DNA of 64,000 nt, taken from Paenibacillus sp. PastM-3 (GTDB lineage Bacteria > Bacillota > Bacilli > Paenibacillales > Paenibacillaceae). The notes beneath the pieces were generated by a model that worked only from the letters and a program-made list of their open reading frames with translations, did not search any database and was not told the origin of the DNA. Where the stretch lies: positions 58,665 through 122,664 of the forward strand of contig NZ_JARXXP010000019.1 of NCBI RefSeq assembly GCF_029893965.1, given 5' to 3'. Made by a program: the position numbers and the translations under genes. Of this stretch, positions 58,754 through 64,000 are shown piece by piece (position 1 is the stretch's first letter; each line of letters starts with the position of its first letter).

Positions 58754-60334
58754 CTACTCCCATCGGTACTCCTTTGGATTAATATCTTTTGGCGTTGTCC
58801 AACCATTGGCCGCAATCCGATCAATCAACTTTTGCGCTGCTGTGAATGGCCATGCTCCAACATGTTCGAATCCACGATTCTCAAGCTGCCGTATCTGCTT
58901 CGGTGTAGTTAGGCCCTCCTGACGGCGCTTATCCAGACGTTCCAGTAATTTTGATGCCTTGCCAGCATTATCGATCTGATCTGGCAGGATTCCAAGCTTC
59001 TCCAGCGTCTTTACCTGTGCGTCACTCGGCGGTGCCATTTCCCAGCCAAATGCCGGGGTATATCCGGACAGATCTTCTGCCTGGATACTCATTTCAAACT
59101 GCAGCGGATCCACCAAAGCCCGCTTACGCCGTTTCATTTCGGCCAGTTGCTTCGCCAGGGCCTCCTCGCGGGCTGCCACGACATCTTCAGTCGCCTGCTT
59201 CTCAACGGCTTCCAGGTCCAGCGCAATGCCAGCCTCCTCGATCTGCTTGGTCATGGCCGCAGCTACCTCTTCATTCTCAGCGATAAGGTGTGCCGGGTGA
59301 CAAAGCTCATGCCGTTCAGTGTGCCAAAGGAAGTCCAGAAGCAACAATTCAGTTTTACCAGGGAACAGCCGGGTACCTCGCCCGACCATCTGGCTATATA
59401 AGCTGCGGACCTTCGTCGGTCGCAGAACAACAACACAATCTACGCTGGGGCAGTCCCAGCCTTCCGTGAGCAGCATGCTGTTACACAATACGTTGTACTT
59501 GCCGGCATCGAAATCCGCCAGCACCTCCGCCCGGTCCTGAGACTCCCCGTTGACCTCTGCAGCCTTGAAGCCGATCGAATTCAGGATGTTGGTGAACTTC
59601 TGACTGGTCTTCACCAGCGGAAGGAACACGACAATCTTCCGGTCTTTGGCCACATTCCACATTTCAGCAGCGATTGATTCCAGGTATGGGTCCAGCGCCG
59701 TTCCCAGATCACTGCTTTTATAGTCCCCAGCCTGTTGACCGACTGTGGACAAATCCAGTTTCAACGGAATGGTCATCGCCTTGATCGGGCTGAGGAATCC
59801 TTCTTTGATCGCCTTCGGCAGCGTATACTCATAGGCCAGGCTCTCAAAGTAGCTGCCCAGGTTCCGCATGTCGCCGCGGTCTGGTGTGGCCGTAACACCC
59901 AGCACATGCGCCTCTTTAAAGTGAGCAAGTACCCGTTGATAGCTGTCAGACAGACAATGGTGAGCTTCATCGATGATGATGGTGTCAAAATGATCTGCGG
60001 CAAATTTCTGCAGGCGCTTATCCCGCATCATCGTCTGAACACTGCCGACCACCACCCGGTACCAGCTGCCGATCGATGTCTGCTCCGCCTTTTCTGTCGC
60101 GCAAACCAGCCCAGTTGATTTGGCCAGCTTATCAGCTGCCTGATCCAGCAGCTCTCCCCGGTGGGCCAGGACGAGCACACGCTCGCCCAGCCTTACCCGG
60201 TCCTCCGTTACCTTACTGAATACAATGGTCTTCCCGCAGCCTGTGGGAAGGACCAGGAGCGTCCGCTTGACGCCCCGCCCCCATTCTTCCTGAATCGATT
60301 CCCGCGCTTGCTGCTGATATCCTCTCAGCTCCAT
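58754..60334 (-). CDS. DEAD/DEAH-box helicase (phage replication/recombination)
   Basis: About 526 residues from the ATG of MELRGYQQQ, which has AGGTGG 5 bases upstream. Motif I VLPTGCGKTIVFSKV, motif II TIIIDEAHHCL, motif III GVTATPDRGD, motif VI QMVGRGTRLFPGK: a type-I-restriction/UvsW-like superfamily 2 helicase. The C-terminal 120 residues are helical with repeated LEKLGILPDQ-like units. It sits between DUF669 and small genes, as in many Firmicute phages. Confidence 0.88.
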   Translation of the reverse strand: MELRGYQQQARESIQEEWGRGVKRTLLVLPTGCGKTIVFSKVTEDRVRLGERVLVLAHRGELLDQAADKLAKSTGLVCATEKAEQTSIGSWYRVVVGSVQTMMRDKRLQKFAADHFDTIIIDEAHHCLSDSYQRVLAHFKEAHVLGVTATPDRGDMRNLGSYFESLAYEYTLPKAIKEGFLSPIKAMTIPLKLDLSTVGQQAGDYKSSDLGTALDPYLESIAAEMWNVAKDRKIVVFLPLVKTSQKFTNILNSIGFKAAEVNGESQDRAEVLADFDAGKYNVLCNSMLLTEGWDCPSVDCVVVLRPTKVRSLYSQMVGRGTRLFPGKTELLLLDFLWHTERHELCHPAHLIAENEEVAAAMTKQIEEAGIALDLEAVEKQATEDVVAAREEALAKQLAEMKRRKRALVDPLQFEMSIQAEDLSGYTPAFGWEMAPPSDAQVKTLEKLGILPDQIDNAGKASKLLERLDKRRQEGLTTPKQIRQLENRGFEHVGAWPFTAAQKLIDRIAANGWTTPKDINPKEYRWE

Positions 60335-60343
60335 GGCAGCCAC

Positions 60344-60934
60344 CTAAAACTGTCCGGATGACCAGCCGCCGCCTTGCGGTGGTGGAGTCGTCGGGAATGG
60401 AGGAGCCTGTTGATACTGCGTCTGCTGGTACCCCTGCTGCTGATATTGTCCGGCTTGCGGTGGTGCCTGGTTGTACTGGGCCTGCTGCTGCGGCGGCTGG
60501 CCTGTTGGCAGTTCATCAGCAGCGTAGAAGCTTTTCACTTGGTTATTCGTTTTATCTGCACCATCTCGGCCCCTAAAGTTATTGACCTCCAGCTTTAAAC
60601 GACCCTTGGATCCAATGACGGTTTGCCAGTTCATCCGAAGCTTTTCACCTTTACGTTTCTGGCCGATGCCAGCGAAGAAGTTGGAGAGCAAGCCCTCTGT
60701 TTTCGTGTGCAGGAAAAGGTTATGGAAGATAACTACATCGCCATGCTCTGGAGAATGCACAGTCAGTTCCAGCTTAGCCTGGTTGCAGGCTGGCATTTTT
60801 TCGGAACCACTGAAGCGTCCGCGCTCAAATTTCGTTACGGTGAAATTGTAGTCACCTGCCGGCAGTAGGGTAAATTCCCCACCATCCTTTTCAATCTCGT
60901 CTTCCCAACTCAATTCTCTTTCCATTTGACTCAT
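60344..60934 (-). CDS. DUF669 single-strand-binding-like protein
   Basis: 196 residues. The N-terminal 120 residues (LSWEDEIEKDGGEFTLLPAG, DYNFTVTKFERGRFSGSEKM) match DUF669, thought to bind DNA. The rest is a Gln/Pro-rich disordered tail (QYNQAPPQAGQYQQQ) ending GWSSGQF, like the tails of SSBs. AGGAGG precedes the ATG. Works with the adjacent ATPases in recombination. Confidence 0.85.
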   Translation of the reverse strand: MSQMERELSWEDEIEKDGGEFTLLPAGDYNFTVTKFERGRFSGSEKMPACNQAKLELTVHSPEHGDVVIFHNLFLHTKTEGLLSNFFAGIGQKRKGEKLRMNWQTVIGSKGRLKLEVNNFRGRDGADKTNNQVKSFYAADELPTGQPPQQQAQYNQAPPQAGQYQQQGYQQTQYQQAPPFPTTPPPQGGGWSSGQF

Positions 60935-60960
60935 GCTGTTTGCCTCCTAAGATGGATGTA

Positions 60961-62061
60961 TTAGAACGGAAGATTATCCCGATAATCTTTAATCATGTCG
61001 AACACCTGCGGCCAAGCTGCAACCAACACGCCGTTAATGAAATTCGGGTCATAGTTGGCTATAGGTGCGTCATAAGGGTAATATCCCTTCTTGCTGACAA
61101 CGATCTGAATCTCAGCCTCAGTGACATTGTTCTGCGTCATGAGATCGCGCAGTGCAGGCGGGATGTTAGGATTAAGGCCGGCTGCCGGTGGTGCGGTGCT
61201 TACAGGAGCAGCTAAATTTGCCGCTTGTGCAGCCTGCTGATTAGGAATATTATTTGGAATATTTTCTGTCGGAATTACGGTTTGCACAGGGGTCTGCTGT
61301 TGTGTAACTGGCGCTGCCTGCTGCTGCGGGGCTGCTCCGTTGAAGATATGAGCGAGCCGTCCATAGTCCAGCGGGAACTCATCAGGCAGGTTATGGCGGT
61401 TCTTCGCATCCCATGCCGGATGGTGTGTGGCATAGACCACCCGGGATCCGCCCTGTGCCTTATGCTTGGTGCCTTGGTTGTTGGCAGCTACAGACAGAGT
61501 CTTGTAATTGATGAAGAGCACCATATCTGCCCACTCTTTGACAAGAGGTGCCGTCCGCGAGCTGGTCTTCTGGCCCAACTTGAGCTGGTACCTATCATAA
61601 GCCCCCATCTCGTCAGGCTGTTCAAACTTGACGATCTGAGCATGAGCAACCAACACGACGTGAATCCCGGACTCTACTACATCACTGAGCAGGTTCAGGA
61701 ACCGGCCGAACTCCTCTGAGACATAGATGTAACCTTTGCCGTAGCCAAAGTCCTCAACGCCCTTTTTCTGGTGGGAGGCGCATACGCTATCTGTGCAGAG
61801 CATTTCAGCCCAGTCAATCGTATCGATGATCAAGGTGCCGAACCGGGGTCCCTGCTGCTTAACCCAGCCGACCTGCTGTTTGAGCATTTCCCAGCTGTTC
61901 GGCTTTGGAAGACGATCGACTTCCATTTCGGTCGTCGATCCTTCCGTATCAATGAAGACAGGACGCGGGAACTGTGCGGCCAGCGATGATTTACCGATGC
62001 CCTCAGGTCCGTAGATGACGACCTTCTTCGCTTTTTGTACCTTGCCGCTGATTACTTCCAT
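60961..62061 (-). CDS. AAA ATPase, phage nucleotide-binding protein
   Basis: 366 residues. VVIYGPEGIGKSSLAAQFPR, then PVFIDTEGSTTEM, is a RecA/Sak4-like (AAA_24) P-loop with a Walker B GTLIIDTIDWAEML. The C-terminal part is Gln/Ala-rich (QQQAAPVTQQQTPV) then YPYDAPIANYDPNFINGVLV. It couples to the SMC-like gene by a TGATG overlap. Sak4-type proteins promote single-strand annealing with SSB. Confidence 0.85.
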   Translation of the reverse strand: MEVISGKVQKAKKVVIYGPEGIGKSSLAAQFPRPVFIDTEGSTTEMEVDRLPKPNSWEMLKQQVGWVKQQGPRFGTLIIDTIDWAEMLCTDSVCASHQKKGVEDFGYGKGYIYVSEEFGRFLNLLSDVVESGIHVVLVAHAQIVKFEQPDEMGAYDRYQLKLGQKTSSRTAPLVKEWADMVLFINYKTLSVAANNQGTKHKAQGGSRVVYATHHPAWDAKNRHNLPDEFPLDYGRLAHIFNGAAPQQQAAPVTQQQTPVQTVIPTENIPNNIPNQQAAQAANLAAPVSTAPPAAGLNPNIPPALRDLMTQNNVTEAEIQIVVSKKGYYPYDAPIANYDPNFINGVLVAAWPQVFDMIKDYRDNLPF

Positions 62062-63407
62062 CAGAATTCACCTGCTTTCCAAGATGTAGAGGATGGAGGC
62101 GCTGCTGGTTGACTCCAGCCTTCGCCTGGATCAATCTCGCCCGGGGGCTGCTGCAGCGTAACACCTTCCTGCCCGGTAACATACCCGTCCTCAATGATGA
62201 TGCTGCATTCTTCCCCGGTGCTGACCCGGGTTGCAATCGCCTGCAGGCCCTCCTGCTCCAGCCAGCTGCCGAACTCTTTCAGCGTCTCAAGGTCCATCTG
62301 TTCCAGCTTGTCGAGCAGGATAAAGCCGCAGTCAGGTTTCAGGCGCCGTACGATAGCTGTGGCTACCTTCAATTGGCCGGATCCGCTCATGTTATCCCAG
62401 CGCTGGCCGTTGTAGAGCAGTTCCCCATTTGCTACGGTCAGTCCCGGCAGCGGCAAATCCGCGTTCGTCAGGAGATCCGTTTTCTGTTGGCGAACACCGT
62501 TTATCTCGTTGGTCAGCGCATCATACTGTTGCCGGTAGTCGCTGGCATCCGTTTCTGCTTTGTCTTTGTCCAGATTAGCCCGTACCTTGCGGTTAATCTC
62601 GTCGATCTGCTGGATATTCGCTTCAAGCTCCGCAGTTGATTCATCGTGTAACTGCAAAGTATCCTTTTGTGCTGCTTCCAAATCCGCCCCAGTCTGAGCA
62701 TGCTTTGCTTCAGCATCAGCCAGCATCACCTTCAACCGCTCTACCTCTTGGCCCTGATTGGCATAGAGAGCTTGATATTGAGACAGCCGCTGCCGTTTAC
62801 GCTGATTCTCACCGTTGCGGGCCAGTATACCCTGCTGCTGCTGGATCAGCTCCGATGCTGATACCGGTTCCTTCGGCGCGTCCTGAAAGTACGGCTGCTC
62901 CTTGGCGAATTTAGCCTTCTGATCAGCGATCTGGCCGATGGTATGCCGGCGGTTATAAATCTCCTGTTCCTTTGCCTCCAGCTCGTGAAGCTGCTGGCCA
63001 ACGCCGATAATCTGCAGCAGGATATTGGCCTTCTCTTTGCTGGATGCATTCATAAACTTAGGCAGGTTGAGGGCCAACTCTTCGACAAAGCTGTCCAGGA
63101 GCTGTTGGCCGCCCTTCTGGCCGTTTGGATCAATAACCTTCAGGTCGCTGTTTTTGCCCTTCCGTTCGACTACAAGGCCATTGGAAAGCGTAAGCTGGAG
63201 ATACGGCGGCACTGCGGATCCTTCCCGTTCTGCTTGGGATGGACGATATTTGTTGCCGCCCAGCGCCCACGCGATGGCATCCAGCACACTGGTTTTCCCC
63301 TGTTCGTTCCGGCCGCCGACAACCGTCAGTCCCGCACTGCTCGGCTCGATCTTTACGGCCTTAACCCGTTTCACGTTCTCAATTTCAAGTTTGCTGATCT
63401 TAATCAC
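62061..63407 (-). CDS. Rad50/SMC-like AAA ATPase
   Basis: About 448 residues from GTG 63405-63407 (AGGAGG about 10 bases upstream). VVGGRNEQGKTSVLDAIAWA is Walker A; a coiled coil lies at about 150-290 (RQRLSQYQALYANQGQEVER). LKPDCGFILLDKLEQMDLET is Walker B followed by a GLQAIATRV segment. This is the AAA_23-type phage recombination ATPase. A partner nuclease was not seen in the window and may lie further right. Confidence 0.85.
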   Translation of the reverse strand: MIKISKLEIENVKRVKAVKIEPSSAGLTVVGGRNEQGKTSVLDAIAWALGGNKYRPSQAEREGSAVPPYLQLTLSNGLVVERKGKNSDLKVIDPNGQKGGQQLLDSFVEELALNLPKFMNASSKEKANILLQIIGVGQQLHELEAKEQEIYNRRHTIGQIADQKAKFAKEQPYFQDAPKEPVSASELIQQQQGILARNGENQRKRQRLSQYQALYANQGQEVERLKVMLADAEAKHAQTGADLEAAQKDTLQLHDESTAELEANIQQIDEINRKVRANLDKDKAETDASDYRQQYDALTNEINGVRQQKTDLLTNADLPLPGLTVANGELLYNGQRWDNMSGSGQLKVATAIVRRLKPDCGFILLDKLEQMDLETLKEFGSWLEQEGLQAIATRVSTGEECSIIIEDGYVTGQEGVTLQQPPGEIDPGEGWSQPAAPPSSTSWKAGEF

Positions 63408-63467
63408 GGATGCGCTCCTCCTTTGTGTATGAAGGGCGACACAGCGGCCGCCCATTAAGCGATATTG

Positions 63468-64000
63468 TTACACCCGAATGCCTGTAATCACTTCAAATAC
63501 ATCAGCGTCAAAGTTTGGAATCGCCTGAACAGCGATCTTCTCCGGATTAGACAGCGACTCCCAGAGCGTAGCCCATGCTGCTTTGTACTCGATGCTCTTT
63601 CCTTCATTGTCTACCAGCCGCAGCCGGCGGCAGATCCAGTAACCGTTTGAATTCTCGAAATCCTCCCGGCTGATCGGGCTCGGCTTGTTGAACAGGAGGA
63701 ACGGCGGTTCTTCTGAACAAAACGCCCCGGCTGAGTAATTGGCAGAATTAAAATGCCCACTGTTCCCGTCGCCACTGTTCCCGTCGCCACTGTTCCGGTT
63801 GCCACTGTTCCCGTCGCCACTGTTCCCGTAGCCACTGTTCACGTCGCCACTGTTCCCGTAGCCACTGTTCCCGTCGCCACTGTTCCCGTCGCCACTGTTC
63901 CGGTTGCCACTGTTCCCGTCGCCACTGTTCCGGTTGCCACTGTTCCCGTCGCCACTGTTCCGGTTGCCACTGTTCCCGTCGCCACTGTTCCGGTTGCCAC
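63468..64000 (-). CDS. Pentapeptide-like repeat protein, 5'-truncated by window edge
   Basis: The frame is open from 64000 to the stop at 63468. Upstream it is an array of five-residue units NSGDG, NSGNR, NSGYG, NSGHF; the ORF-start GTG at 63842 is only a Val/Met codon in the repeats. After the repeats comes ANYSAGAFCSEEPPFLLFNK, then an 80-residue domain (SREDFENSNGYWICRRLRLV; AVQAIPNFDADVFEVITGIR). Repeat-plus-C-domain proteins of this kind occur in phages and bacteria, and the beta-helix they form may mimic DNA or bind protein. The N-terminus is outside the window. Confidence 0.7.
   Translation of the reverse strand, partial: GNRNSGDGNSGNRNSGDGNSGNRNSGDGNSGNRNSGDGNSGDGNSGYGNSGDVNSGYGNSGDGNSGNRNSGDGNSGDGNSGHFNSANYSAGAFCSEEPPFLLFNKPSPISREDFENSNGYWICRRLRLVDNEGKSIEYKAAWATLWESLSNPEKIAVQAIPNFDADVFEVITGIRV
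63757..64000. repeat. 15-bp tandem repeats, about 16 visible units
   Basis: Two alternating 15-base units, GTTCCCGTCGCCACT and GTTCCGGTTGCCACT, with a few variants (ACGTCG, CGTAGC), run to the window edge. Each unit encodes five residues, so copy-number change keeps the frame. No spacers and too short a unit for CRISPR. Confidence 0.9.

Larger units (their letters stand above)
30429..64000 (-). mobile_element. Siphovirus-type prophage, incomplete at right edge
   Basis: Every gene from the endolysin to the window end lies on the minus strand in standard phage order: replication/recombination, small early genes, sigma-like late regulator, terminase, portal, head, connectors, tail tube, tape measure, tail tip, spike, holin, lysin. 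A tape measure of 952 residues and no sheath gene point to a long non-contractile tail. Structural genes appear intact. Integrase, repressor and the other attachment site must lie beyond 64000. Confidence 0.9.

Noticed and set aside
63757..64000. Dense tandem repeats that could suggest a CRISPR array
   Set aside because: Units are 15 bases with no spacers and lie in an open frame coding NSGxx; this is protein-coding repetition.
19519..64000. Treating element and prophage as one large phage
   Set aside because: The 12-bp att repeat, the recombinase beside it, and the lysis-module end at 30.5 kb mark two units; the prophage early region also continues to the right edge away from this integrase.

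Overview
The window looks like a chromosome segment of a Paenibacillus-type Firmicute. Ribosome-binding sites are strong AGGAGG/GGGAGG, the core genes have mid GC, the nucleoside transporter is of the BMP (NupNOPQ) type, and a variant purine riboswitch sits in front of an 8-oxoguanine deaminase, a pairing I know only from Paenibacillaceae. No rRNA, tRNA or CRISPR array was seen.

Layout. (1) 1-3.2 kb: a truncated small gene, a phosphotransferase, and a patch of decaying genes (a frameshifted helical-repeat gene, an acetyltransferase tail, an HxlR regulator lacking its wing, and a frameshifted NAD(P)H oxidoreductase). (2) 3.2-7.9 kb: an AT-rich two-gene minus-strand operon, a NERD-nuclease/superfamily-1 helicase plus a large helical protein with an OB/cold-shock-like tail; probably a nucleic-acid-directed defence system. 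(3) 8-11.9 kb: two divergent regulator/oxidoreductase pairs (AraC/SDR and TetR/ketopantoate-reductase-like). (4) 11.9-19.2 kb: one minus-strand operon with a promoter, a variant guanine-class riboswitch with an ON-type terminator, 8-oxoguanine deaminase, BMP lipoprotein, ABC ATPase, two permeases and a nucleoside phosphorylase. Together these could import nucleosides, free the base and deaminate oxidised guanine. (5) 19.5-30.4 kb: an integrative element bounded by a 12-bp direct repeat that lies in HVEC-encoding sequence typical of the 3' end of the rumA/rlmCD rRNA methyltransferase gene. It carries a large serine recombinase, four consecutive tiny HTH/excisionase-like genes, a replication-type HTH protein, a repeat-rich origin-like region, a small resolvase, an ABC-three-component (ABC-3C) defence operon (SMEK protein, middle component, DUF2326 ATPase), and a putative HEPN RNase with a SEC-C tail. 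(6) 30.4-64 kb and beyond: a siphovirus-type prophage, all on the minus strand. Going left to right this runs backwards through lysis, two possible cargo genes, tail, head, packaging, a sigma-like late regulator, small genes and the replication/recombination module. Its own integrase and the rest of the host gene would lie beyond the right edge.

The window therefore stacks at least three candidate defence loci (NERD-helicase pair, ABC-3C, HEPN/SEC-C) around one integration hot spot. The oxidised-purine operon and its riboswitch are the best-supported regulatory story. Several genes are absent from simple ATG-based calls: a TTG-started HTH gene (28166-28342), a 48-residue membrane protein (58160-58306), and several corrected starts. 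Functions are assigned from motifs read by eye; no database search was run.
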